DNA of 64,000 nucleotides from CAVPCZ01 sp963779225 (GCA_963779225.1 CAVZWW010000002.1:186001-250000), one strand, 5' to 3'. Positions 9,783 through 17,393 are shown, counted from the first letter of the stretch. Program-made: numbers and translations. The notes: generated by a model from the sequence alone, not told the origin.

Positions 9783-11579
9783 TCAGGCCACTGTTCCCTT
9801 GCCGAAGGTCCCGGGGTATGCTCCGTCCTCCCGGCTCCCCAGGAGTCCCGCGTGAATCGCCGCAGGGAGATGATCCGCCGCGCGAACCTGCTCCAGGGTG
9901 TCGCGGATCCCCTTGAGAATTTGTTCGGTGAATTGATCTGCGGTGACCGAAGGCTGTATTGCGGTGTGACCCATAAACCGGGATGCCTCACGAATCGCCT
10001 GAATGCTGTCGATGCGCGATGCGAGGCAGATCGGGCCGCGCGAATACGCCTCGTCCGTCGACGCCACGGTAATGGCGTCCACTCCGAGAGAAGAGGCAAG
10101 AGCCGCATGGTACGATGTCGCCGACGCCGATTGCACGCGGTCTTCGGTCTGCGTCATGAACGCGATGGGCTCTCCCGGCCAGATCGGTGCGTTGACCAGG
10201 GAACGCAACGCGCGTATCTTTGCGGCATTGTAGTCCACGAAGTTCTGCTCCATGTATCCGTTGATGACGATATGCGGACCGTAGCAGAAGAGGGGTTTGA
10301 GGATCGCCCGCGCACCCAGACGATTGCCGAGTGCCACATTAATGAGGAGACCGGCGAGTGTCTTCCATGCGGGCACACCGCTCAGCTCATCATTCCCCGG
10401 AATGTCGAACGGCAAGCCGTAGCGTGCCGCCAGACGGATCGCTTCAATCCCGTCGACGGTCAGCCGCTCGGGATCTGTTCCCGCACCAAGAGAACCGTAG
10501 ACGAGGTCGATCTTCGTGAGATTCGCGCCCCCCTCTCCCGCCAGGAGCACTGTTTCGGGAGTGTTGAGACCGCGATGCGCCCGCACGGTCAGCAGCGTCG
10601 CCGGATCCAGAACCTCGCGCATCAGACGGATATTCTCAAGCGATGTGATCGTTCCGTCATTCTGATGTGTCAGGTATCCGTCAAGAAGCCCTTCATACCG
10701 TGCTTCCCAGGAGGGGTTGATAATGAGGAACCCGTCGATCCCCCACCGTTCACACGCTTTGGCGTGAACGATATCCATCACCGGGCAACCGCTTCCGAGG
10801 AACTTGAAGACCAGCGGTTTCCGCTCCCCCTTTCTGATAGCCTGCGGGTGGGACGCCGTGCGTGTGGCAAGCATATGCCGGAGAAAGTGCAGTTCATCCG
10901 GCCTGACTGTGCGCACGCCTTTGGGGAGTTTCCCATGTGAAGAATCCACCACCACCGGATCGGCCAGGGCATTGTAGTCGCGCAGGAGCGCCACACGTGC
11001 CGGACCTTCAGGCGTGCCGAGCAGCTCCTTGCGGATCCGGGCACGGGACACCCCCGGCGTGGTCTTCGGTGCGGCCCAGCCAAGGGTCTTCTCCACAATC
11101 TCCTCGAGGCACTCCGCCACAAATCTGTCATGGAAGACGTACGAATACCCGGCGGTCATATCCGGCCGTTCCCGTTGCACGACCGACGTCGCCCCGGTGA
11201 GCGGACGTCCTTCGATATACGCCACGACTTCCTCAATCGGCGAATGCTCGTCGAAGCCCCGGTCAAATCCGAGTTCCGCGGCGAGCTCCGCGGTGACGGC
11301 CTTGCCGCCGAGGATAACCCGTGCGGACTTGCGTACTCCGGCCGCATCGAGCAGATCCACAAACCGCCCGAGCAGCTCCGCGATCCCGTACCCGAGAGTC
11401 CGGCTGACCAGGATATCATCGTACTTCCCTGCCGCAGCCACCCGCACCACTTCGTCCATGTCAAGGTCGGGTGTGAGGAGTTCGGTGCGGTGACCCCGTT
11501 GCGCGAGGGCATTCCGGATGATCTTGATCCCGACATCATGCACCGGATCGAGCGGGACGCAGAGGATATTTTTGGCCAT
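9783..11579 (-). CDS. B12-binding domain fused to mutase-like TIM barrel
   Basis: 598 aa from ATG 11579 (a GTG at 11582 is also possible). Residues 1-130 resemble the cobalamin domain of glutamate mutase S: LDPVHDVGIKII (His14 as likely lower cobalt ligand), ILVSRTLGYG and VILGGKAV. The rest is barrel-like, with segments reminiscent of glutamate mutase E or lysine 5,6-aminomutase alpha (SATSYHAALASSLGVD followed by a conserved-looking EAYSRGP). This suggests an adenosylcobalamin carbon-skeleton or amino mutase in one chain. Odd: the usual DxHxxG motif reads DxxHxxG (Asp11, His14, Gly17). The substrate is unknown. It overlaps the stop of the 84-aa gene by one base, indicating translational coupling. 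Confidence 0.65.
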   Translation of the reverse strand: MAKNILCVPLDPVHDVGIKIIRNALAQRGHRTELLTPDLDMDEVVRVAAAGKYDDILVSRTLGYGIAELLGRFVDLLDAAGVRKSARVILGGKAVTAELAAELGFDRGFDEHSPIEEVVAYIEGRPLTGATSVVQRERPDMTAGYSYVFHDRFVAECLEEIVEKTLGWAAPKTTPGVSRARIRKELLGTPEGPARVALLRDYNALADPVVVDSSHGKLPKGVRTVRPDELHFLRHMLATRTASHPQAIRKGERKPLVFKFLGSGCPVMDIVHAKACERWGIDGFLIINPSWEARYEGLLDGYLTHQNDGTITSLENIRLMREVLDPATLLTVRAHRGLNTPETVLLAGEGGANLTKIDLVYGSLGAGTDPERLTVDGIEAIRLAARYGLPFDIPGNDELSGVPAWKTLAGLLINVALGNRLGARAILKPLFCYGPHIVINGYMEQNFVDYNAAKIRALRSLVNAPIWPGEPIAFMTQTEDRVQSASATSYHAALASSLGVDAITVASTDEAYSRGPICLASRIDSIQAIREASRFMGHTAIQPSVTADQFTEQILKGIRDTLEQVRAADHLPAAIHAGLLGSREDGAYPGTFGKGTVA

Positions 11580-11833
11580 CACGCCTGCTCCTCCCGTCCG
11601 GTGTCCGTCCGCCCCTCAGCCAGCCAGCGGTAGGTTTCGCCGGGCCGGTGAATATACTTGCGAAGGCGGACCCGCATCCCGTAGCCGTCGAACTCCTGGA
11701 ACATGATATCCACTTCGCCCAGCTGCAGCTCATGCCCGAGACGCAGTGCGAGATCCTTGCCTTCCTGCTCGCTTGCGCACATCAGGTAGGTCTCGATATC
11801 GAGACCGTCAAGAATGTGATCCATTGCTCTCAT
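11579..11833 (-). CDS. Small protein of the B12 operon (possible mutase small subunit)
   Basis: 84 aa, acidic to neutral, with no signal or membrane segment. I do not recognise the family. The central part (GHELQLGEVDIMFQEFDGYG) is strongly patterned, and the C-terminal half is rich in Arg (RVRLRKYIHRPG). Its stop codon TGA shares one base with the ATG of the B12/barrel gene, so the two products are probably made in fixed proportion. By analogy with ornithine 4,5-aminomutase, which has a small S subunit, it could be an accessory subunit, but I see no sequence match to OraS. Confidence 0.6.
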   Translation of the reverse strand: MRAMDHILDGLDIETYLMCASEQEGKDLALRLGHELQLGEVDIMFQEFDGYGMRVRLRKYIHRPGETYRWLAEGRTDTGREEQA

Positions 11834-11922
11834 ACCCGTTCTCCGTCAGGGTACACGTCATTCGCCGGAGCGCCCGGTCCGGCGGGGTATCTTCAAGACC
11901 TCCGGTAACGAAACACCATACT

Positions 11923-11957
11923 GCCCGTCCGGGCACGTCGTGTGCCCGGGCGGACGG
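11923..11957 (-). other. Strong intergenic stem-loop inside the B12 operon
   Basis: CCCGTCC and GGACGGG pair, then GGGCAC with GTGCCC, with a GGGC bulge and a five-base loop. It sits between the PLP gene and the 84-aa gene and has no U-run. It could stabilise or process the mRNA, or partly attenuate transcription. Confidence 0.45.
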
Positions 11958-11977
11958 GTGATGGCGATGTTTTTCCT

Positions 11978-13444
11978 TTATTCGTGCAGACCGGCGTTTT
12001 CGCAGACGATTTCGATCAGCATCACCAGTGCGCGAATGATCATGCGTGCGCGTTCCTGGATCAACTGGCCGTTTTCATCGGTCGTTCCCAGACCGGGGGA
12101 GATGAAGAAATTGGCATCGTAGGAAATCGTCGGGATGATGCCCATGGCCGTCATGCCGTCCTGGAACAGGTGCGAGCCCGAGTACATATCTTCAATAGAG
12201 AAGATCGGGATGCCGAGCTTGCCGTCCTTCCAGCTGTCTTCGTAGTTGATCTCGACCGTTCCGCTGTTGTAGCTCTTATAGATCTGGAAAAACGGCCGGA
12301 TGCGCTTGTCGATCTTGCCAAACTCGTCGACCACGATGGCGTGGAGGTCATCGATCGGTTTCTGGACGACGGCGGGAGTGTCGCGAAGAACCCTGAGCGC
12401 GGCCAGCTGTCCGGAAAGACCTTCCTTGCCCGGATCCTGGCCGACGAACGCCGCCTTGCCGTAGGATGTGGTGGTGCCATAGCGTGCGCCGTGGTATCCC
12501 AGTGCGCGGCGGATCGGCACCATCGCTTCTTCTTTTCCGATAATCAGGGCGCTCGTGGCCGAGCCGGTCGCCTTGTCCATGCTGAAGATCATCACATCAG
12601 CGCCGACCTTCTTGATGCTGGTGCCAAGGATGGGAATACCCCAGGCGTTGTCGATGATATAGGGAACATTGTACGACCGGGCGATCTCCGCGATGCCTTT
12701 CAGGAGGATCGGCGTGCCGTCGGCGTCCTTTTGTCCGTAGCCGTATCCCGGCGTATCGTACCCCAGTGACGCGAACCCTCCGAGGAGTGTCTCGTGCTGT
12801 TTTGCAGCCTCGCGCATCGCCTGTACTGCGGCCTTTGCGTTGACATTCTTCATCAGGGGGGTAGGATGATAATTGATGCCGTGCACCGCATACGAGGCGC
12901 CGGGAAGCGGGACCAGGACCGTGTCCAGATTGTTCTGCCGTTTGCCGTAGAAGCCCAGTTCGCCCGCGGTGCTGCCGCGATCGGCGAGGATATCTTTGTA
13001 CTTCGGCGGGTACGGACGGCCGTACGACGCCTGATGGTGAATATGGCGCTCATACGGGGCAATATACCGGGTACGATAGTTGTCCCCGCGTCCCTGGAAC
13101 GGCGGCGTCACAAGGCAGTCGAAGCTGGTCCACAGGCCGCCTTCGCAGGTGTTGATCGGCGCTGCATCGTAGTCGTCGCCGTAGACACCTTTGATGATTT
13201 CACGGATCTGATCCACATAGACACTCAGGGGAACCACTTTGCGCGATTCGGCTGCCATGAAATGTTCGATGTCTTTTCGCAGGGGGGAGGGACAGCCGGA
13301 AATGGCACCGGTCAACCCGATCGCACCTTTCAATTCGGCCGGCATGTTGAGACTCTCGGCGGCCTTGCGCGCCTCCGTATAGATCTTCTGCGTGTTCACC
13401 TGCAGACGCTTGTACATCTGGAATTTGAATTCCGGTTTTGCCAT
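11978..13444 (-). CDS. PLP-dependent fold-type-I enzyme, SepSecS-like active site, substrate unknown
   Basis: 488 aa from ATG 13444 (the frame is open to 13729 but inside the upstream gene). A fold-type-I PLP site is visible: IIDNAWG with Asp265 for the pyridine nitrogen, then FSMDKATGSATSALIIG with Lys291 as the Schiff-base lysine. This resembles SepSecS, which has a similar NAYG segment and a DKN lysine motif. The length is close to SepSecS, but the organism is bacterial and the gene sits between a dehydrogenase and a B12 mutase. It more likely transforms a free amino acid, as a mutase partner, lyase or transaminase. It is cytoplasmic, and the start has a suitable upstream AGG-rich region. 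Confidence 0.7.
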   Translation of the reverse strand: MAKPEFKFQMYKRLQVNTQKIYTEARKAAESLNMPAELKGAIGLTGAISGCPSPLRKDIEHFMAAESRKVVPLSVYVDQIREIIKGVYGDDYDAAPINTCEGGLWTSFDCLVTPPFQGRGDNYRTRYIAPYERHIHHQASYGRPYPPKYKDILADRGSTAGELGFYGKRQNNLDTVLVPLPGASYAVHGINYHPTPLMKNVNAKAAVQAMREAAKQHETLLGGFASLGYDTPGYGYGQKDADGTPILLKGIAEIARSYNVPYIIDNAWGIPILGTSIKKVGADVMIFSMDKATGSATSALIIGKEEAMVPIRRALGYHGARYGTTTSYGKAAFVGQDPGKEGLSGQLAALRVLRDTPAVVQKPIDDLHAIVVDEFGKIDKRIRPFFQIYKSYNSGTVEINYEDSWKDGKLGIPIFSIEDMYSGSHLFQDGMTAMGIIPTISYDANFFISPGLGTTDENGQLIQERARMIIRALVMLIEIVCENAGLHE

Positions 13445-13469
13445 AGGTGTTGCCTTTCTCGAAGTTGAT

Positions 13470-13907
13470 TTATGAAGAAATGCCGCGAATGAGTAAAGAG
13501 TCGCCGGGCACGAGTCCGAGGGCGGCCCCGGAGGTCCGGCCCGGAGTCCGGAGAATCGTGTTCTGATGGTTGGGCATATGGGTATCGTCAAATCCGGCGA
13601 TGACACCCGCAGGAACCCCTTTGAGCTCCACCGCGTCGCCGGCGACCACCACGCCTCCGTCGAGCAATTCCACGAACGCGATGTAGGCGATTTTGTTGAC
13701 CGTGCCCCCGGGGGCTGCGCCAGGCTCATCGGTGGCGATTAATTCAATGATCGTCCCGGCGGGGAACGCCCGGGAGATCGGCCTGATCAGATGCAGCTCC
13801 CGCTCTTCGAGTGTTCCCTGCAGCACCACAACAACGCGTCCGCGGATGTCCGGCTTGGAATGGTAAAACCCCCTGTTCGTCAGATTGCGCTCGTACGGAT
13901 CAGACAT
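13470..13907 (-). CDS. Unknown 145-aa beta-rich protein of the B12 operon
   Basis: 145 aa without signal peptide or membrane helix. Many short hydrophobic strands separated by glycines (GRVVVVLQGT, GTIIELIATDE, GGVVVAGDAVELKG) suggest a small beta-barrel. The His-containing segment DDTHMPNHQNT could bind metal or ligand. I do not recognise it with confidence. It resembles no 2-amino-4-ketopentanoate thiolase subunit I can recall. It starts eight bases after the dehydrogenase stop and ends 25 bases before the PLP gene, so it belongs to the operon. Confidence 0.6.
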   Translation of the reverse strand: MSDPYERNLTNRGFYHSKPDIRGRVVVVLQGTLEERELHLIRPISRAFPAGTIIELIATDEPGAAPGGTVNKIAYIAFVELLDGGVVVAGDAVELKGVPAGVIAGFDDTHMPNHQNTILRTPGRTSGAALGLVPGDSLLIRGISS

Positions 13908-13915
13908 ATGTATCC

Positions 13916-14836
13916 TCAGACAAATTTCGTAACAAAGCTATCCACATCCCCGAAGAGGAAATCGATCACCGGGAGCTCGATCATCGTATAACATCCGGGC
14001 TGCTGCCGCATGGCCGCACGTGCGGCGGACACCATCACCTGGGCCGTGAGGGCCGGATTGTTGACCTTCAGCTGGAAGCGCATCGACTGATTGTGTGTGA
14101 TTCCGGAAACGCCGTTGCGTTCAAGGAGGACGCCGTGCCCGGTGTCCATCAATGAGGCGACGTCTTCGACCTGAAAAACATACGTGCGGTCTTTGACGAA
14201 GTAGGGATCCTGCTTGATCAGCTTCTCGATCTCTTCGAACACCGCTCCCGGTTCAATCTGGACATAGACCATACGCCGGTGGATGCCCATGCCGGCGGGC
14301 ACGGTGATCGAGATGCCGTCGCGCACTCCTTTGATGGCACGCACCGCCACGGAATGCCCCATGGAGAGGCCGGGACCGTAGTTCGTGTATGTGACGCCCC
14401 GCGGAGCCATGGCCTGAAACCAGCCCCGAATCACGGAGTCGACGCCCGGATCCCACCCTGCCGAGAGGATGGCGACGCTGTTGTGCGCCTTTGCGATGGC
14501 ATCCAGTTCTTTGCGAAGGGCCGGTATCTCCCCATGGATGTCAAAGCTGTCCACGGTCCGCACGCCCTGCTCGAGGATCTTTGTGGCGGTTTCGCGGACA
14601 ACACGTGAAGGACAGCAAAGGACGGCAACGTCAACCGCACCCAGTTCTTTTATGTCCGATACGATAGGGGTGTCCTGCACCATCGGCTCGCGGCCGTCGC
14701 GGGGACATTTCTTGGATACGACCTGGGGCACTTCAATAATCCCGACGAGCTGCATGTCAGGTTCGTTCAGCACGGTGTCGAGCGCACATTTGCCGACGTT
14801 GCCGTACCCGACGACGGCGATTCTGGTCTTCTTCAT
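13916..14836 (-). CDS. meso-Diaminopimelate D-dehydrogenase-like oxidoreductase
   Basis: 306 aa, the normal length of meso-diaminopimelate dehydrogenase. An N-terminal Rossmann motif reads VVGYGNVGK. Segments typical of that family follow: DSFDIHGEIP, SAGWDPGVDS, YGPGLSMGHS, PAGMGIH and the C-terminal QPGCYTMIELPVIDF. Known enzymes interconvert meso-DAP and L-2-amino-6-oxopimelate with NADP(H) and ammonia. Here it lies in a GntR-controlled operon with a B12 mutase and a PLP enzyme, not with lysine biosynthesis genes, so it may act catabolically or on a related diamino acid. Its ATG overlaps the gntR stop (ATGA). Confidence 0.8.
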   Translation of the reverse strand: MKKTRIAVVGYGNVGKCALDTVLNEPDMQLVGIIEVPQVVSKKCPRDGREPMVQDTPIVSDIKELGAVDVAVLCCPSRVVRETATKILEQGVRTVDSFDIHGEIPALRKELDAIAKAHNSVAILSAGWDPGVDSVIRGWFQAMAPRGVTYTNYGPGLSMGHSVAVRAIKGVRDGISITVPAGMGIHRRMVYVQIEPGAVFEEIEKLIKQDPYFVKDRTYVFQVEDVASLMDTGHGVLLERNGVSGITHNQSMRFQLKVNNPALTAQVMVSAARAAMRQQPGCYTMIELPVIDFLFGDVDSFVTKFV

Positions 14837-15663
14837 GCGTGGGTCCTTGTTTTTGCTGCTGCGTGGTGTTCGGGAGAATGGTGTTCGATCGAGTGGCGAG
14901 CGGTGGAGTGTTCTTCACCGGAGTGGCGTTCGATGAAGGCACAGAGCGCCTTGCAGGCCGAAGCGCCGTGGGCTTCCACGAGCCGGGCAACGGTGTCGGG
15001 GTCGCGCTTCTGCAGCGCTTTCAGAATCGCTTCGTGTTCTTTCATTGATGCCGCCAGATGCGACAGGACGGAGAGATAGATGAAGTTATACCGGAGCGCC
15101 TGGCTGCGCAGTACGCGGATGGCGTTCGCCAGTTTGGCGTTCCCGCTGCCGTCGCTGAGAGTTTGATGGAATTCGGTGTTCAGCTGGAGGATGACGCGGG
15201 AGTCGGGAGACCGGCCTCCCGCCAGCCGCACCATACGTTCGTGGATCTGCCGGAGCGAAAACAGGGCTTCGTCGGACAAGCGGTTGCAGGCCAGGCGTGC
15301 GGCAAGAGCTTCGAGGGCCCCTTTCACCTGGTATGTTTCCACCGCGTCGGTTGCGGAAAGGTCACTCACCACAGTACCGCGGCGCGGATTCGCCACCACA
15401 AACCCTTCCGATTCCAGTTGCAGCAGTGCTTCCCGCAGCGGCGTGCGGCTGACACCCAGCCGCCGGGCCAGATCGGGTTCCACGAGCCTCTCGCCCGGCT
15501 TGATCCGGCTCTCCATAATCAGTCCGCGAATCGTCGAGGCTATCCGGTCGCGCAGAGGTTTTACCTCTTCCACCTTGAATTCGTCGGCGGAACGGTGGGC
15601 CGCGGCGGTGGAACGGGGTACCGTGGCAGCGGGACGGGATGCCGCGGCGGCGCGGGCGCTCAT
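14833..15663 (-). CDS. GntR-family regulator, FCD (FadR) subfamily
   Basis: 276 aa from ATG 15663. An Ala/Arg-rich head of about 35 residues comes first. The winged helix follows (LRDRIASTIRGLIM, then RLGVSRTPLREALLQLESEG), then an all-helical FCD ligand-binding domain containing ALEALAARLA. The C-terminus is His-rich, with a run of HHxxEHH-type residues. Upstream frame extension to 15804 crosses the promoter and is rejected. It is the first gene of the B12/PLP operon and overlaps the next by ATGA. The palindrome at 15681-15702 covers its own promoter, so it is probably an autorepressor released by the pathway substrate. Confidence 0.88.
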   Translation of the reverse strand: MSARAAAASRPAATVPRSTAAAHRSADEFKVEEVKPLRDRIASTIRGLIMESRIKPGERLVEPDLARRLGVSRTPLREALLQLESEGFVVANPRRGTVVSDLSATDAVETYQVKGALEALAARLACNRLSDEALFSLRQIHERMVRLAGGRSPDSRVILQLNTEFHQTLSDGSGNAKLANAIRVLRSQALRYNFIYLSVLSHLAASMKEHEAILKALQKRDPDTVARLVEAHGASACKALCAFIERHSGEEHSTARHSIEHHSPEHHAAAKTRTHA

Positions 15664-15680
15664 GTGTGGGTCCTCTGTAT

Positions 15681-15702
15681 TGTATATTGTATACAATATA
15701 CA
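15681..15702. promoter_or_regulatory. Perfect 22-bp palindrome, likely GntR operator
   Basis: An uninterrupted palindrome with core TTGTATACAA, 18 bp upstream of the gntR start and overlapping its -10 box and expected transcription start. FCD-type GntR proteins bind short palindromes of this style. The match of site and regulator is inferred. Confidence 0.7.
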
Positions 15703-15723
15703 GCATACAGGGACAACTGTCAA
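15695..15723 (-). promoter_or_regulatory. Promoter of the gntR/B12 operon
   Basis: On the minus strand TTGACA (15723-15718), a 17-bp spacer and TATATT (15700-15695): a near-consensus sigma70-type promoter. The -10 lies within the palindromic operator. Transcription should start near 15688, giving a leader of about 25 nt. Confidence 0.75.
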
Positions 15724-15760
15724 GTCCCCCCTTCTCCCGGGGACCCGCTCTTTTTTTCCT

Positions 15761-15788
15761 TTGACTTGACCCGGGAATAATGTATCAT
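15761..15788 (+). promoter_or_regulatory. Promoter of the metY operon
   Basis: TTGACT (15761-15766), a 16-bp spacer and TATCAT (15783-15788). The expected start near 15795 falls directly before the SAM riboswitch, which supports it. Divergent from the gntR promoter. Confidence 0.6.
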
Positions 15789-15797
15789 GCCAACAGC

Positions 15798-15903
15798 GGT
15801 TCATCCAGAGTGGCGGAGGGACAGACCCTGTGAAGCCACAGCAACCGGAGCAAGACTCGTCAGGTGCTAAATTCTGTTCCCGCGGATATGCGGGATGAAG
15901 ATG
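15798..15903 (+). ncRNA. SAM-I (S-box) riboswitch aptamer
   Basis: Conserved S-box elements appear in order: AGAGTGGCGGAGGGAC, then GAAGCCACAGCAACC, then GGTGCTAAATTC, then a GC-rich hairpin. The closing P1 helix pairs TTCATCC (15800-15806) with GGATGAA (15893-15899). SAM binding stabilises P1. The aptamer precedes metY-metX-asd, the expected targets, and is coupled to the terminator at 15933-15970. Confidence 0.93.
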
Positions 15904-15932
15904 AATCCGGACAGGTGCGTTACACGCGCAGA

Positions 15933-15970
15933 CCTCATTCGGATTTCATCACTCCGGATGAGGTTTTTTT
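15933..15970 (+). terminator. Riboswitch-controlled intrinsic terminator
   Basis: An 11-bp stem (15933-15943 with 15953-15963, one G-U pair) is followed by seven T residues. The 3' side of P1 and the following bases (about 15900-15910) can instead pair with 15941-15950 to form an antiterminator. So high SAM should favour termination and low SAM read-through into metY. Confidence 0.88.
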
Positions 15971-16028
15971 GTATCCGGGGCGAACGAGCGTATACCACCA
16001 ATCCCATCACTATATAGCAGGAAGCATA

Positions 16029-17342
16029 ATGGCGACAGCAGAGCGGAAATACCGGTTCGAGACACAGCAGCTGCATGCGGGGCAGACGCCGGATCCCGTC
16101 ACCCACGCAAGGGCGGTGCCGATCTACCAGACGACGTCGTACACTTTCGACCACGCGGACCATGCGGCCGCATTGTTCGGTCTCCAGGAGTTCGGAAATA
16201 TCTACACGCGGATCATGAACCCGACAACCGCCGTGTTCGAGGCACGGATCGCCGCACTCGAAGGGGGCGTCGCCGCACTCGCCACATCGTCCGGCCAGGC
16301 CGCCCAGCTGCTGGCCCTGACGACCTTCGTTCTCGCCGGCGAAAATATCGTAGCGACAAGCAACCTGTACGGCGGCACCTATAACCAGTTCAAGGTGGCC
16401 TTTCCCCGCCTCGGCGTGCAGGTGAAGTTCGTGGACGGCGACCGCCCCGAAGCGTTTGAAGCAGCTATCGACGACAAAACCAGGGCTCTCTATATTGAGA
16501 CCATCGGCAATCCCCGGCTCAATATCCCCGATATCGAAGCCATCGCCCGCATCGCCCATGCCCACAACATCCCCCTGGTGGTGGATAACACGTTCGGTGC
16601 AGGAGGATATCTCGCGCGACCCTTCGACTGGGGTGCGGACATCATCACCCACTCCGCAACAAAGTGGATCGGCGGTCACGGAACGTCCATCGGAGGGGTC
16701 ATCGTCGACTCCGGCCGCTTCAACTGGGGCAACGGCAAGTTCCCGGTCTTCACAGAACCCAGTCCGGGCTATCACGGCCTCCGCTTCTGGGAAACCTTCG
16801 GCGCAGCCAGCCAGTTCGGCAACATCGCCTTCATTGTCCGCGCCCGCGTCGAAGGACTCCGGGATCTCGGTCCGTGCCTCAGCCCGTTTAACGCTTTCCT
16901 CCTGCTCCAGGGTGTCGAGACGCTTTCCCTGCGCATGGAACGCCATTGCAGCAATGCCATCGCGCTCGCGTCCTGGCTCAAGAAACACCCGCGCGTAGCC
17001 TGGGTCTCCTTCCCCGGCCTGCCGGATCACCCCCATCACACCCTCGCAAAGAAGTATCTCCATAAGGGTGCGTTCGGGTCCATTATCGTGTTCGGCATCA
17101 AGGGAGGTCACGAGGCCGGAAAGACGTTCATCAACGGGGTGAAACTCTCAAGCCTCCTCGCCAACGTCGGCGATGCAAAGACCCTCGTGATTCACCCTGC
17201 ATCCACCACGCATCAGCAGCTTTCCGAAGCTGACCGGCTGTCAGCAGGCGTAACCCCCGACCTTATCCGTGTCTCGGTCGGACTTGAACATATCGATGAC
17301 ATCATCGAGGATTTCGAGGAGGCGCTCGGCCAGGTCAGGTGA
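16029..17342 (+). CDS. metY: O-acetylhomoserine sulfhydrylase (aminocarboxypropyltransferase)
   Basis: 437 aa, a Cys/Met-metabolism PLP enzyme of fold type I. N-terminal motifs QLHAGQTPDP and YQTTSYTF are typical of MetY. The PLP lysine is Lys212 in HSATKWIGGHG. The characteristic MetY length and the C-terminal GLEHIDDIIEDFEEAL support the call over MetB/MetC. It makes homocysteine from O-acetylhomoserine and sulfide. I chose ATG 16029, preceded by AGGAAG. The frame is open from 15864, but that part lies in the riboswitch. First gene of a SAM-regulated methionine operon with metX and asd. Confidence 0.95.
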   Translation: MATAERKYRFETQQLHAGQTPDPVTHARAVPIYQTTSYTFDHADHAAALFGLQEFGNIYTRIMNPTTAVFEARIAALEGGVAALATSSGQAAQLLALTTFVLAGENIVATSNLYGGTYNQFKVAFPRLGVQVKFVDGDRPEAFEAAIDDKTRALYIETIGNPRLNIPDIEAIARIAHAHNIPLVVDNTFGAGGYLARPFDWGADIITHSATKWIGGHGTSIGGVIVDSGRFNWGNGKFPVFTEPSPGYHGLRFWETFGAASQFGNIAFIVRARVEGLRDLGPCLSPFNAFLLLQGVETLSLRMERHCSNAIALASWLKKHPRVAWVSFPGLPDHPHHTLAKKYLHKGAFGSIIVFGIKGGHEAGKTFINGVKLSSLLANVGDAKTLVIHPASTTHQQLSEADRLSAGVTPDLIRVSVGLEHIDDIIEDFEEALGQVR

Positions 17343-17393
17343 TCTCGAACAATACGGGACCTGCCCGAATGCTTGAATGAAGGGTCGAAGAAA

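Noticed and set aside
9779..10108. N-terminal extension of the P-loop NTPase
   Set aside because: It lies inside the B12/barrel gene in another frame and has low-complexity Arg/Ser-rich residues. The P-loop begins right after ATG 9778.
13445..13729. Longer PLP protein starting at 13729
   Set aside because: The extension overlaps the 145-aa gene in another frame and looks noncoding.
15664..15804. Longer GntR protein starting at 15804
   Set aside because: It would cover the promoter and palindrome. The predicted transcript starts near 15688.
15864..16028. N-terminal extension of MetY
   Set aside because: The frame lies in the riboswitch and terminator. ATG 16029 has AGGAAG and gives the normal MetY start.
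15867..17111. 414-codon minus-strand frame opposite metY
   Set aside because: Shadow of a clear PLP enzyme with a riboswitch upstream.
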